Of a stretch of 64,000 nt of DNA, positions 31,848 through 40,933 are shown one piece after another. The stretch covers positions 1-64,000 of the forward strand of contig NZ_JAAFGS010000005.1 in NCBI RefSeq assembly GCF_011090185.1, in the 5' to 3' direction. The first letter of the stretch is position 1. Each line of letters starts with the position of its first letter. Below the pieces are notes generated by a model. The model was not told the DNA's origin. It ran no database searches and saw nothing but the letters and a program-made list of their open reading frames with translations. The translations under genes were made by a program, and so were the position numbers. Origin of the DNA: Saccharibacillus alkalitolerans. GTDB taxonomy: Bacteria; Bacillota; Bacilli; Paenibacillales; Paenibacillaceae.

Positions 31848-32876
31848 CTAAAAAAATCCGTCCCGCCGAAACGAAATGTTCCGCGCATGCCGAAGCTTTT
31901 TCAGTACGGCGGGCCTTCCCTCGATCCGGTGATTGACCAGCACCAGATATTCAAGCTTCTTCAAATTCGCCAGCTCGTCCGGCAGCTCCGTCAAGCCGCT
32001 GTAAGTGACGTCGAGCACTCGCAGATCCGCAAGCTGTCCGATCTCCGGCGGAAGCTTCGTCAGCTTCAGTTCCTCTTTGGCCGGCGCCTTCCACCCGGGT
32101 TCCGTGTGCGGCTCGGGATGGCTTCCGTTGGTGATATTCAGCCTCTTCAGATTCTTGGCTCGCCCGACCGCCGCCGGAATGCCGTGCAGATTGCCCGTAT
32201 AAACGGTGAGCTCCTCCAACAGCGGAAGATCGAACAAGCTGTCCGGAAGCGCTGCAATATGGGCGTCGAACAGCTCGACGATGCGCAGTTCGGGCAGCTC
32301 GCACAGGCGGGGCAGCACTTCCGCCGTACCGGCGCCCCACAGATTCAGACGATCCGAACCGTGATATTCGGCCAGCTCGACCAATTCCTTCGGCGTCGGC
32401 GGCGACTTGGGGTCGACCAGCATGACGCCGCGCAGCTCATCCTTCAACGTTTCGGCTTCCTCCGCCGCGGCGTTCAGTTCCCGGATGCCTTCGTGCGTGA
32501 CCGTCCAGAGCCAATTTTTGCCGTCGGCGTTCTGGAAGCAGAGGTCTTCGGGCATCCCTTCCCCGCCCCAACCCTGCAGATTATCCGTGTGCGCTTTCAC
32601 GATCATTGCGGCTTCCGGGCAGCATTTCCAGACATAGACGGGCGAATCGTACGGATAAAAACGCTGCCCCGTTCCGATCCCGCTCTCCGCCCACTTTTCC
32701 CGCACCAGGTAAGGCTTCAGTTCTTCGACGATCCGCAGCGGAAAGTAAGGCGGAATATCGAATTCCTCTCCTTCCGGCACGCGGGCGTCCGTCAGCGAAA
32801 ACGTCTCGCAGCGCTCCATCGCGTAATCGATCAGGCGGTAATACGCGTCCCCAGACGGGTTGTTATAGATGTTCAT
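31848..32876 (-). CDS. Leucine-rich-repeat protein
   Basis: 342 residues. The N-terminal 170 residues are not recognised. From about residue 190 four to five LRRs of the LxxLxxLxL type follow: LPELRIVELFDAHIAALPDS, LLEELTVYTGNLHGIPAAV, LKRLNITNG, LRVLDVTYSGLTELPDEL, LEYLVLVNHRI. No signal peptide, so probably cytoplasmic. The start at 32876 has AGGGAG six bases upstream; an 18-residue upstream extension lacks a site. LRR proteins usually mediate protein contacts; no partner is apparent. Confidence 0.75.
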   Translation of the reverse strand: MNIYNNPSGDAYYRLIDYAMERCETFSLTDARVPEGEEFDIPPYFPLRIVEELKPYLVREKWAESGIGTGQRFYPYDSPVYVWKCCPEAAMIVKAHTDNLQGWGGEGMPEDLCFQNADGKNWLWTVTHEGIRELNAAAEEAETLKDELRGVMLVDPKSPPTPKELVELAEYHGSDRLNLWGAGTAEVLPRLCELPELRIVELFDAHIAALPDSLFDLPLLEELTVYTGNLHGIPAAVGRAKNLKRLNITNGSHPEPHTEPGWKAPAKEELKLTKLPPEIGQLADLRVLDVTYSGLTELPDELANLKKLEYLVLVNHRIEGRPAVLKKLRHARNISFRRDGFF

Positions 32877-32983
32877 GCAGACTCCCTTTCCAACGAATGA
32901 TAAGTTCGAGCGGCTCTTATTTACCGTCATCCGAAAACTATAACGCTCGATGCACCGTTACTATAACGAAAGGAGGGTGAACG

Positions 32984-33547
32984 ATGCACCCCTTGTTCCG
33001 TATCCTCGGTTTTTTCGTCCTGCTGTTCACGGCGATCGTCTTTTTTGTTTTTGTCGTCAGATTGGTTATTTATTTTTTCAAACGTACACGGTTTCCGCGA
33101 AAAACCCTGGTATCGGCTTTGACCGGCCTTATCGTTTTTTCGGGTATCTTCGTGTACCTTCAGTATTTTTTCTCTTTTGACGCCATCGATCGAAGCCATA
33201 AGCAGGAAGGTCCCGCGACTTCGTCGCCGGCAGGACAGTATACGGCCAATGCTTATTATGAACCTTACGGCGGCGCTGCCGGCGGCGTAAACGTATGGAT
33301 CGAAGTCACCGACCATGCCGAGAACGCGACCAGAACGATTTATTACGCAGATGCCAAGCAACAATTTTCCCTGAACTGGATCGACGAAGAAACCCTTTCC
33401 GTGACGAACGCGGACGAATACCCCGATTCCGATCGCAGCGCGGTATTGAAAGTGAGAAAAGAAATTTATGACGAAAACGGCCTGGCCTGCAAAAGTTTGT
33501 TGATGAAAAACGATTATGAAGAGTGCTACCGATACGAAAAACGCTGA
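32984..33547 (+). CDS. DUF5412-like membrane-anchored protein
   Basis: 187 residues. Two N-terminal membrane segments (about 8-33 and 42-63) precede an extracytoplasmic domain with AYYEPYGGAAGGVNVWIEV and a late LNWIDEETLSVTN, the DUF5412 pattern (YxxxGGAT...V...WLDNxTVxING). Function unknown. AAAGGAGGGTGAACG precedes the ATG, an ideal site. The gene stands alone, divergent from the LRR gene. Confidence 0.72.
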   Translation: MHPLFRILGFFVLLFTAIVFFVFVVRLVIYFFKRTRFPRKTLVSALTGLIVFSGIFVYLQYFFSFDAIDRSHKQEGPATSSPAGQYTANAYYEPYGGAAGGVNVWIEVTDHAENATRTIYYADAKQQFSLNWIDEETLSVTNADEYPDSDRSAVLKVRKEIYDENGLACKSLLMKNDYEECYRYEKR

Positions 33548-33629
33548 TCAAAGAATCGCTCGGCGCCGTAAACGAGCCGGTGCGCGCAGTCCCTGTTATT
33601 CGCTTTCCCCCATTATCGCAGAAAAAGAA

Positions 33630-33872
33630 GGCGCCGGGCAAAACCGGCGTCAACATGTCGAGAAAGTCTAACGCAGCTAGAATCGAGAAGGCGGAGGGAG
33701 AAATTCAGTGCAGGAGCGCCAGCGTTCGCCTTTGAAATCGGGAAAATTCCACTAAAATCTAATCCTTTTCCCGATTTCAACACGCGACCGGAACGAATTT
33801 CTCTCGGAGCCTTCTCGATTCCCCCGCCTATGTGACTTTCTCGACAACCTGGCGCCGGGCAAAACCGGCGTC
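33630..33872 (+). ncRNA. Nested stem structure flanked by 22-base direct repeats, candidate structured RNA or palindromic element
   Basis: Positions 33656-33846 form four nested stems: TGTCGAGAAAGTC/GACTTTCTCGACA, AATCGAGAAGGC/GCCTTCTCGATT, GAGAAATTC/GAATTTCTC, and the innermost GAAATCGGGAAAA/TTTTCCCGATTTC. The internal loop between the third and fourth stems is shared with the 43990-44140 copy. A 22-base sequence starting GGCGCCGGGCAAAACC flanks the structure at 33630 and 33851; the second copy is followed by CTTTTT and looks like a terminator. Insertion into a terminator with duplication is one explanation. No coding potential. RNA function is inference. Confidence 0.6.
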
Positions 33873-34102
33873 TTTTTCGTCTGCTTTCCACCAAACTTCC
33901 AAAATCCCGCTTCATTCCTTCACCGGATTTACGCACAGTTGCTCAACACTTCTCTAAACTTCCACCTTCTTTTTTTCGCTTTTTTGCTTCTTCGCGAACA
34001 AATTCCTCTTCTTTGTCTTTTGGTTTTCGGATTTTGCGTATAGAATAGGGACAGACGAACTTTATCAACATCTCACAAAATTCCTTCTTAGGAGACGCAT
34101 AA

Positions 34103-34855
34103 ATGATCAAATCGCAGCGCATCAACCAAATCAAGGAATACGTTTTCGAACACGAATCCGTCTCGCTGGAGGAATTGGTCGAGCATTTCGGCGTCTCGAT
34201 GAACACCATTCGCCGCGACGTGAAAGACCTGGTCGACTCCGGCGTTCTGCGCAAAGTGTACGGAGGCGTCTCGGTCAATCATTCCACGCTGGTCGTGTTC
34301 GACGAACGCAAAGACCGCAACTTGACCAAAAAGCAGGAGATCGGCCGCCTGGCGGCGCAGTTCGTGGAAGACGGAGACGTCATCTTCATCGATTCCGGCA
34401 CGACGACGCTCGAAATTCTGCCCTACATCAGCCAAAAACAGCTCACCGTCGTCACCAACAATTTCGACTTTATTCATCAGGCCAAACCGTATCCGGGACT
34501 GACCATCTTCTCGACGGGCGGCATGTTCGAGCGCAAAACGGATTCGTTCGTCGGCTTCCAAAGTATCGAGCTGCTGAAAAAATACAATATCAACAAAGCG
34601 TTCGTCGCTTCGACCGGCATCTCGCTGACCAACGGCGTGACCAACTCCTCGCCGCTCGAGACGGATCTCAAAAGCACGGTCGTGCAAAAAAGCCTCAACG
34701 TGTTCCTGATGATCGATGACAGCAAATTCGACAAGTACGCGCTGACGACGTACTGCTCGCTGAGCGACATCGACGTTCTCGTGACCAACAGCGTGCCGAA
34801 CGATACGTACACGCAGTATGCCCGGGAAAACGACATCCGGATCGTCACCCCTTAA
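34103..34855 (+). CDS. DeoR/GlpR-family repressor, IolR-like paralogue
   Basis: 250 residues. HTH_DeoR at 1-57 (SQRINQIKEYVFEH, LVEHFGVSMNTIRRDV, LRKVYGGVSV) and the DeoRC sensor domain with IFIDSGTTTLEILPYI, ERKTDSFVGF and IDDSKFDKYALTTYC. Overall order and motifs parallel the IolR at 42782. It converges on the end of the iolA-B-C-D-H-J operon. The family senses phosphorylated sugars; in this position it could regulate an inositol or related sugar response, but no operator of its own was found. TAGGAG lies eight bases before the ATG. Confidence 0.85.
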   Translation: MIKSQRINQIKEYVFEHESVSLEELVEHFGVSMNTIRRDVKDLVDSGVLRKVYGGVSVNHSTLVVFDERKDRNLTKKQEIGRLAAQFVEDGDVIFIDSGTTTLEILPYISQKQLTVVTNNFDFIHQAKPYPGLTIFSTGGMFERKTDSFVGFQSIELLKKYNINKAFVASTGISLTNGVTNSSPLETDLKSTVVQKSLNVFLMIDDSKFDKYALTTYCSLSDIDVLVTNSVPNDTYTQYARENDIRIVTP

Positions 34856-34925
34856 GCGCGGATTCTCCCGGCGATCCGATAAAATAAGCCGCGGCTTCAT
34901 CCCCGCTTCTGCCTCAAACCGCAAA

Positions 34926-34976
34926 AAGACCCGCATGCGCAGGATCGCTCCCGGCGCGCAGCGGGTTTTCGTTTTT
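34926..34976. terminator. Bidirectional terminator between the DeoR gene and iolJ
   Basis: Arms ACCCGC and GCGGGT with an inner GCGC/GCGC stem around a longer loop; flanked by AAAAAG on the left and TTTTCGTTTTTT on the right. It can serve both converging transcripts. Confidence 0.65.
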
Positions 34977-35092
34977 TTCTGCTCGTCTCGTTTTGCGTGT
35001 CCGGCTTTGCGCGATCGCTTTCCGTTCCCCGGCCGTTCCCCGACCGTTCTCCGCGTAAGCTGCCGGCGACCGCCTGCCGCGTTCGCTCCGAC

Positions 35093-36016
35093 TTACGCCA
35101 GCGGCTGCACGCCGGCATCTTCGCGCTCGCCTGCCGGCATTCTCTCCGGATTTCCCGCCGCGCCCGCGCGGCCGCTCGAGCCGAACTCGCGGATCTTCTC
35201 GCGCACCGCGTGCCGGATCGCGTCCCGGGCCGGCGTCAGAATTTTCCGCGGCTCGGTCGTCTCCCGGTCCTCGTCCAGCGTGCGTCGCAGCTGCTCGGAC
35301 CAGACGGTCACGCATTCCGTATTGATGTTGACCTTCGCATGTCCCAGCTGAATCGCCCGGTGCAGCTGATGCGTCGGAATGCCCGACGCTCCGTGCAGCA
35401 CCAGCGGCACGCCGACGGCTTTGGAGACGGCTTCCATCTCCGCAAAGCCGAGCTTGGGCTCGCCGACGTACTTCCCGTGCACGGAACCGAGCGCCGCGGC
35501 CAACGCGTCGATTCCGGTATCCCGGACGATACGGACGCACTCGCCGAGATCCGCATAGGAGATGCCGCCGATCAAGCCGTCTTCCATGCCGCCGACGGTG
35601 CCGACCTCCGCTTCGACCGAGACGCCGTGCGCCCCGGCATATTCGACGACCTTTCTCGTATCGCGGACGTTGAGTTCGATGGGGTCGTGCGAACCGTCGT
35701 ACATGACGGACGTAAAGCCGGCGTCGATCGCCCGGAAGCAGCTCTCCACGCTTTTGCCGTGGTCCAGATGCAGCGCCACCGGAACGGTAATGCCTTTTTC
35801 TTCGGCCAGCGTCCGCACCATGTTCGCGACGAGGCGATACCCGCCGAGGAAATCGATCAGCCGGTCCGACGCCGCCACGATGACCGGAGCGTCTTCCTCC
35901 TGCGCCCCGTCCAAAATCGCGTGCACCCAGGACAGGCCGTTCACGTTAAACTGGCCGACGGCGTACCGCTGCTTTTTCGCCCGCTCCAGCATCTCTTTCA
36001 TGGATACCAGGGTCAT
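35093..36016 (-). CDS. iolJ: 5-dehydro-2-deoxyphosphogluconate aldolase (class II)
   Basis: 307 residues; B. subtilis IolJ is of similar size. It splits 2-deoxy-5-keto-gluconate 6-phosphate into DHAP and malonate semialdehyde. Class II zinc and phosphate residues are visible: VPVALHLDHGKS (Asp and zinc His), VSVEAEVGTVGG, AALGSVHGKY (His) and PLVLHGASGI (His), then GHAKVNINTE. The ATG at 36016 is chosen because GGAGG lies eight bases upstream; a GTG three codons earlier overlaps that site. Last gene of the iolA-B-C-D-H-J operon. The C-terminal 20 residues are low-complexity. Confidence 0.92.
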   Translation of the reverse strand: MTLVSMKEMLERAKKQRYAVGQFNVNGLSWVHAILDGAQEEDAPVIVAASDRLIDFLGGYRLVANMVRTLAEEKGITVPVALHLDHGKSVESCFRAIDAGFTSVMYDGSHDPIELNVRDTRKVVEYAGAHGVSVEAEVGTVGGMEDGLIGGISYADLGECVRIVRDTGIDALAAALGSVHGKYVGEPKLGFAEMEAVSKAVGVPLVLHGASGIPTHQLHRAIQLGHAKVNINTECVTVWSEQLRRTLDEDRETTEPRKILTPARDAIRHAVREKIREFGSSGRAGAAGNPERMPAGEREDAGVQPLA

Positions 36017-36049
36017 GCCTTCCACCTCCGCTCGTCAGGCCGGTCTGTT

Positions 36050-36916
36050 TTACGCCAGCCCGAGACCTTCCTTCATTTTTCTCAGCGTGATCTCGTTGGA
36101 CCAATCCACCTTGTCCCCGTAAGCGAATACCGCGTTGGTCGCGATGCCGTCGAATTTCATTTCGCGCAGCTTGCGGAACAGCGTATCGAAGTCCACGTCT
36201 CCCTCGCCGATGTTCAGATGCTGGTGCACCGTCACCTGCGCGTCCGGCGGATTCACGATGTAGCGCAGTCCGTAGGCGGCTTTGTGGTTGAACGTATCGG
36301 CAAAAAGAACGTGATCGAGCAGGTCGCCGGCTTCGTCCAGCATCTTGGCGATATCGCCCACCCCGTCGTCGTAGAAGAACGTATGGGCCACGGAGTAGAC
36401 CAGCTTGATCCAATCGCGGTCCAGCGCCCGGATCATGTTGATGGCGCCGGTGTTCGTCTCGATAAAATCGTACGGATGCGCCTGCAGGTTCAGCCGGATG
36501 CCTTCGCGTTCGAATACGGGGATCAGCTCGTCCATCGACTTGACGAACTTCTCCTCGCAAATCAGCGGCTCGTACTTGGACCCGCTGAATTCGCTGTTCA
36601 TCAGGTCGACGTCCAGCTCGACGGCGATCTCGATCGCGCGCTTCCAGTTGCGGACGGCGGCCTGGCGGCGGTCTTCGTCGGGTCCGGCCCAGTGATAGAG
36701 CGGCAGCAGCGAGGAGAACTCGAGGCCGGCTTCGCTCATCCATTTTTTGACCTGCTTGATCTTATGTTTGTCGACTTTCGGATATTCGTAGAACCAGCAG
36801 AAATCTTCCCGCGGCGACAGTTCGATGTATTTGTAGCCGAGATCGGCCACTTTGAAAATCATTTCTTCCAAAGAATGCGAATGGCGCAGATGCGACGGGT
36901 CGTAGGCGAGTTTCAT
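36050..36916 (-). CDS. iolH: Inositol-catabolism TIM-barrel epimerase IolH
   Basis: 288 residues, about the size of B. subtilis IolH. AP-endonuclease-2/xylose-isomerase-like TIM barrel: [52 protein letters not shown]. Its exact reaction is not settled, although it is constant in iol operons. The ATG at 36916 has ATAGGAGG seven bases upstream. It lies between iolD and iolJ (gaps 121 and 33 bases). Confidence 0.88.
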   Translation of the reverse strand: MKLAYDPSHLRHSHSLEEMIFKVADLGYKYIELSPREDFCWFYEYPKVDKHKIKQVKKWMSEAGLEFSSLLPLYHWAGPDEDRRQAAVRNWKRAIEIAVELDVDLMNSEFSGSKYEPLICEEKFVKSMDELIPVFEREGIRLNLQAHPYDFIETNTGAINMIRALDRDWIKLVYSVAHTFFYDDGVGDIAKMLDEAGDLLDHVLFADTFNHKAAYGLRYIVNPPDAQVTVHQHLNIGEGDVDFDTLFRKLREMKFDGIATNAVFAYGDKVDWSNEITLRKMKEGLGLA

Positions 36917-37037
36917 GGTTTTCCTCCTATTCGGCTTCTTGGGCGGAGAGACTGCCGGGAGAGCCCTCCGCTTCGCCAAGCCGCTTTGTACTCGTTGTAT
37001 TTGTACTCGTGCTGGGGGTTAAGGGATTAAGGGGCGA

Positions 37038-38951
37038 TCAGTATTTCTTCGCCGATTCCAGCTTCTTCGCGCGGCGGGCATAGGCCTGCCGGACGCTCTC
37101 GCTATCGGACACTTCGGCGACGCCGACGTTCCACCAGCCGTCGTAGCCGTCGGACATGGTCTTCGGCAGCACCTTCATCTCGATCAGCGTCGAGACGGTC
37201 TGCTTTTTGGCGTCCTCGACGGCGGCTTTCACTTCTTCGGCGGTGTTGGCGCGGTAGACTTTGGCGCCGTAGCCTTCGGCGACTTTGGCGTAGTCGATGT
37301 TCATGACCTTGCCCTGGTAATCGCGGAATTCGCAGTGGAAGCTGCCGCTGCCGTTCTCCATCTGCAGGTTGTTGATGCAGCCGAAGCCGGAGTTGTCGAA
37401 CAGCATGACGTTGATCTTATTGCCGGTCTGAATAGCGGTGATCAGCTCGGAATGCAGCATCAGGAAACTGCCGTCGCCGACGATGCTGTACACTTCTTGC
37501 TCCGGCTTCGCGAGCCGGATGCCCAGGGCGCCCGAAATCTCGTAGCCCATGCAGGAATATCCGTATTCCAGATGGTACGTATTCGGCGCTTCGGCATTCC
37601 ACAGCCGCTGCAGATCGCCGGGAAGCGAACCCGCCGAGGAGACGACGACCGCGTCTTTGTCGACCGCTTCGTTGACCGCGATCAGGGCGGCGGTCTGCGC
37701 GAATTCCGTGCCGAGCGCGTCGGCGTATTCGTTGAGAATCTCCTGGGAGAACTGCTCCTTGATCTCCGGCTCGAAGCCGGAGCGCTTGAACGTCACGCCG
37801 CCCAGACGGGCGCGTTCGGCGTCCCATTCGGACTTCAGTTCGGCGATGCGCGAGCCGAATTCCGCCTTGTAGCCGGACAGCCGCTCATGCAGCGCGGATA
37901 TCGCCAGCTTCGCGTCGGCCACGACCGGAAGCCCTTCCAGCTTGTACGTCTGCATCCGGCTGACGTTGATGTTCAGGAAGCGGGTCCGGTCGAAGTCGAA
38001 CGCGGTCTTCGACGATGTCGTGAAGTCCGTATAGCGGGTGCCGATTCCGATAATCAAGTCGGCTTCGCGCGCCGCCGCGTTGGCGGCCGACGTGCCGAGA
38101 ATGCCCGTGCCGCCCAAATGGTTGGCGAACGTGTACTCGACCGTCGATTTGCCGGCATGCGTCTCCACGAGCGGAATGCCGCACGCTTCCGAGAACGCGA
38201 TCAGCTCTTCCCGGGCGTCGGAATATTTGGCGCCGCCGCCTACGAGCAGCAGCGGCTTTCGGCTTGCCCGGATCAGTTCCTCGGCGGCATCCAGTTCGCG
38301 CTCGCTCGGCTGCAGCCGGTCCATGTAATGTACGCGCTTACGGAAAAATCCGGCGTCGTAATCGAAGGCTTCGCCTTCGGTATCCTGGCAGATGCAGATC
38401 GTCGCCGGGCCGCTGCGGGCCGGATCGGTCAGCACTTCGAACGCTCGCAGCAGGCTGCTCATCAGCTGCTCGGGGCGGGTGATGCGGTCCCAATAGCGGG
38501 AGACCGGCTTCAGCGCGTCGTTGGTCGTGACCGCGAAGCTGTATTCCTGTTCGAACTGCTGAAGCACGGGATCGGGCTGGCGCGTCGCGAACGTGTCGGC
38601 CGGCAGCAGAAGCACCGGCAGATTGTTGGCCAGCGCCGTCGCCGCCGCCGTCACGAGGTTGGCCGAGCCGGGACCCGAAGACGCGGTCACGGCGTAGATG
38701 CTGCGGCGCAGCTTCTCCTTGGAATAGGCGATGGCGGCATGCGCCATGCCCTGCTCGTTTTTGCCCTGGAACACTTTCAGACGGCCGGGGTCCTGCTCGA
38801 GCGCCTGGCCGATGCCGAGCACGTTGCCGTGGCCGAACACGGTGAAGACGCCTTCGACGAACGGCGTCTCTACGCCGTCCACCGAAATGTACTGCTGGTT
38901 CAGGAATTTGACCAGCGCCTGCGCTGTCGTCAAACGGATTGTCTCGCCCAT
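37038..38951 (-). CDS. iolD: 3D-(3,5/4)-trihydroxycyclohexane-1,2-dione hydrolase
   Basis: 637 residues, matching the family length. TPP-dependent enzyme that hydrolyses the cyclic dione to 5-deoxy-glucuronate. TPP-fold landmarks: an N-terminal GHGNVLGIGQALEQ region with a Glu-rich activation region, central FAD/ADP-like domain, and a C-terminal GDGSFLMLHSELITAI through LFDNSGFGCINNLQ, the TPP-binding GDG-(N)N motif. AAAGGTGGA precedes the ATG. Between iolC (39-base gap) and iolH. Confidence 0.95.
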   Translation of the reverse strand: MGETIRLTTAQALVKFLNQQYISVDGVETPFVEGVFTVFGHGNVLGIGQALEQDPGRLKVFQGKNEQGMAHAAIAYSKEKLRRSIYAVTASSGPGSANLVTAAATALANNLPVLLLPADTFATRQPDPVLQQFEQEYSFAVTTNDALKPVSRYWDRITRPEQLMSSLLRAFEVLTDPARSGPATICICQDTEGEAFDYDAGFFRKRVHYMDRLQPSERELDAAEELIRASRKPLLLVGGGAKYSDAREELIAFSEACGIPLVETHAGKSTVEYTFANHLGGTGILGTSAANAAAREADLIIGIGTRYTDFTTSSKTAFDFDRTRFLNINVSRMQTYKLEGLPVVADAKLAISALHERLSGYKAEFGSRIAELKSEWDAERARLGGVTFKRSGFEPEIKEQFSQEILNEYADALGTEFAQTAALIAVNEAVDKDAVVVSSAGSLPGDLQRLWNAEAPNTYHLEYGYSCMGYEISGALGIRLAKPEQEVYSIVGDGSFLMLHSELITAIQTGNKINVMLFDNSGFGCINNLQMENGSGSFHCEFRDYQGKVMNIDYAKVAEGYGAKVYRANTAEEVKAAVEDAKKQTVSTLIEMKVLPKTMSDGYDGWWNVGVAEVSDSESVRQAYARRAKKLESAKKY

Positions 38952-38990
38952 ATGCTAATCCACCTTTGATTGAGAGTGTGTGCCGACGCC

Positions 38991-39977
38991 TCAGGAATGC
39001 AGCAGAGGCTGCCCGGCGATCAGCGCCTCGATCTCGTCGACGCCCGGCATGGCGTCCGAGGAGCTGTGCCGGCTGACGACGATCGAAGCCGAAGCGCTGC
39101 CGTATTTGAGCGCCGTTTCCAGGTCTTTGCCGGTCACGAGCGCGTACAGGAATGCCGAAGCGTACGAATCGCCGGCGCCGAACGTTTTGAGCACGTTCGT
39201 CTTGTAGGCGTGCGCGCGGAACGTCCCGCCTTCCCGCGTGTAGGCGTAAGAACCTTCCACGCCGTGCTTGATGACGACGGTCTGCGCCGCGTGCGCGAAC
39301 AGATAAGCCGTCGTTTGCTCGTTGGAGCCGCCTTCCCCGTTTTCCATCATGTCGTATTCGTCGCGGGTGCCGATCACGATGTCCGACTGTTCCGCCACGA
39401 GCGAGTAGTAGACCGACGTTTCTTCCGCCGACTTCCACGTATACGGACGATAGTCGAGCTCGAACACGACTTTGACGCCGTTCTTTTTCGCCAGCCGGAC
39501 CGCTTTGAGTACCGCTTCGCGCGAAGGACTCTTCGCCAGCGCCGTACCGGACACGATCAGCATGCCGGCCCGCTTGATGTAATCTTCCCGCACCTCGTCC
39601 GCTCTCAGGTACAGGTCCGCCACGTCGTCCCGGTACATCAGGATGCTGCATTCTTCCGGGCTTTTGATCTCGGTAAACGCAAGTCCAGTCTTATGTCCTT
39701 CCGTATCGACGACCATGCCCGATACGTCGATGCCGGCCTTCTCCATATAGCTCCGGATAAAACGGCCGTGCTGGTCGTCCGCGAGCTTGCCGATGAAGCC
39801 CGCTTTCAGCCCCAGCTTGGCGGAGCCGATGGCGATGTTCGCCGGGGAGCCGCCGACGTATTTGGTAAACGTCATCGTCTCCTCCATCGGCCGGTTGTAT
39901 TCCGTCGCGTTCAGATCGATGCAGGCCCGCCCGATCGCGATCAGGTCGAATTTTTCGCTGCTTGCTGCACTGCTCAT
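38991..39977 (-). CDS. iolC: 5-dehydro-2-deoxygluconokinase
   Basis: 328 residues, PfkB (ribokinase) fold. It phosphorylates 5-dehydro-2-deoxy-gluconate with ATP. N-terminal DLIAIGRACIDLNATEYNRP, the YVGGSPANIAIGSAKLG lid region, and the C-terminal PfkB signature LKTFGAGDSYASAFLYAL with catalytic Asp. The context between iolB and iolD makes the assignment firm. AAGGGGCCG lies before the ATG. Confidence 0.94.
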   Translation of the reverse strand: MSSAASSEKFDLIAIGRACIDLNATEYNRPMEETMTFTKYVGGSPANIAIGSAKLGLKAGFIGKLADDQHGRFIRSYMEKAGIDVSGMVVDTEGHKTGLAFTEIKSPEECSILMYRDDVADLYLRADEVREDYIKRAGMLIVSGTALAKSPSREAVLKAVRLAKKNGVKVVFELDYRPYTWKSAEETSVYYSLVAEQSDIVIGTRDEYDMMENGEGGSNEQTTAYLFAHAAQTVVIKHGVEGSYAYTREGGTFRAHAYKTNVLKTFGAGDSYASAFLYALVTGKDLETALKYGSASASIVVSRHSSSDAMPGVDEIEALIAGQPLLHS

Positions 39978-40046
39978 GTTTTCACGGCCCCTTTGGCTTT
40001 GACGTTAGATGTACGCTGCTTGCGCGATTTCCGCGCTTCCATGTCG

Positions 40047-40865
40047 TTAAGGACGATTCAGAATCCATTCGTGGTCCGGATCGTTATGGAACTTCCAGAT
40101 CCGCTTCGGTCCGGCCATCACGTTCAAATAATAGGACGTATAGCCGTCGGGCACGCCTACCGGATGATAGCCGGCCGGCACGATCACGACGTCGCCGTGT
40201 TCGACGGCCATCGTCTCGTCCAGACTGCGGTCGTCCGTGTACACGCGCTGGAACAGGAAACCTTGGCCGGGATCGATCTCGTGGTAATACGTTTCTTCCA
40301 GAAACGACTCTTGCGGCAGATTGTCCCGGTCGTGCTTATGCGGCGGATAGCTCGAAAAGTTGCCGCCTTCCGTATACACTTCCACGACGAGCAGGCTGCT
40401 GGCCGTCGGGTCCGAATCCGGCAGAATGTTGTGCACGGTCCGCCGGTTCTGGTATTTGCCGCGCTGCTCGGTTCCGACTTCGTCCGCCCGAATCAGCTTG
40501 GTCGGCAGCGGCTCGAGCGACGGCGAGTAGCAGAGCGCCGCCCGCGCTTTCGTCACGCCCGTGACGGCGATCGATTTGCCGCCGGACACGAAGACGCTGT
40601 CCGTCGGTTTGCGTTCGAACACGCTCTCCCGGGTGCCGATATTTTCGAAAACATGCTCGCCTTCGGCGACGGTAATCCGGCCGGTCAGCGCCACGATGCA
40701 GCACTCGTCGCCTTCCAGCGTTTCTTCGTATGCCGCTCCCGGCTCCAGCTCGATCAGCCGGAATTCCACGTACTTGAGCCGCGAATCGCGCTTCAGCACT
40801 TCCTGCACGATGCGGACCTCTCCCCGCCGTTCGTTCAGCGGTTTGCGCTGCAGATGGCTTGCCAA
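40047..40865 (-). CDS. iolB: 5-deoxy-glucuronate isomerase
   Basis: 272 residues, double-cupin KduI/IolB family. It isomerises 5-deoxy-glucuronate to 5-dehydro-2-deoxy-gluconate. Metal ligands are visible in YPPHKHDRDNLPQESFLEET (two His and a Glu) and a later His in VPAGYHPVGVPDG. The start is a TTG with GGGAGG six bases upstream; no ATG fits the conserved N-terminus. Gap to iolA is 68 bases. Confidence 0.93.
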   Translation of the reverse strand: MASHLQRKPLNERRGEVRIVQEVLKRDSRLKYVEFRLIELEPGAAYEETLEGDECCIVALTGRITVAEGEHVFENIGTRESVFERKPTDSVFVSGGKSIAVTGVTKARAALCYSPSLEPLPTKLIRADEVGTEQRGKYQNRRTVHNILPDSDPTASSLLVVEVYTEGGNFSSYPPHKHDRDNLPQESFLEETYYHEIDPGQGFLFQRVYTDDRSLDETMAVEHGDVVIVPAGYHPVGVPDGYTSYYLNVMAGPKRIWKFHNDPDHEWILNRP

Positions 40866-40933
40866 GTCTATTCCTCCCTTTAACCTGCATCTCCTGCGGG
40901 CGAGCAGAAATGCTGCCTCCCGGATGCGGCTTC

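Noticed and set aside
34997-37030. 677-codon plus-strand frame over iolJ and iolH
   Set aside because: Antisense shadow; the iol genes on the minus strand are unambiguous.
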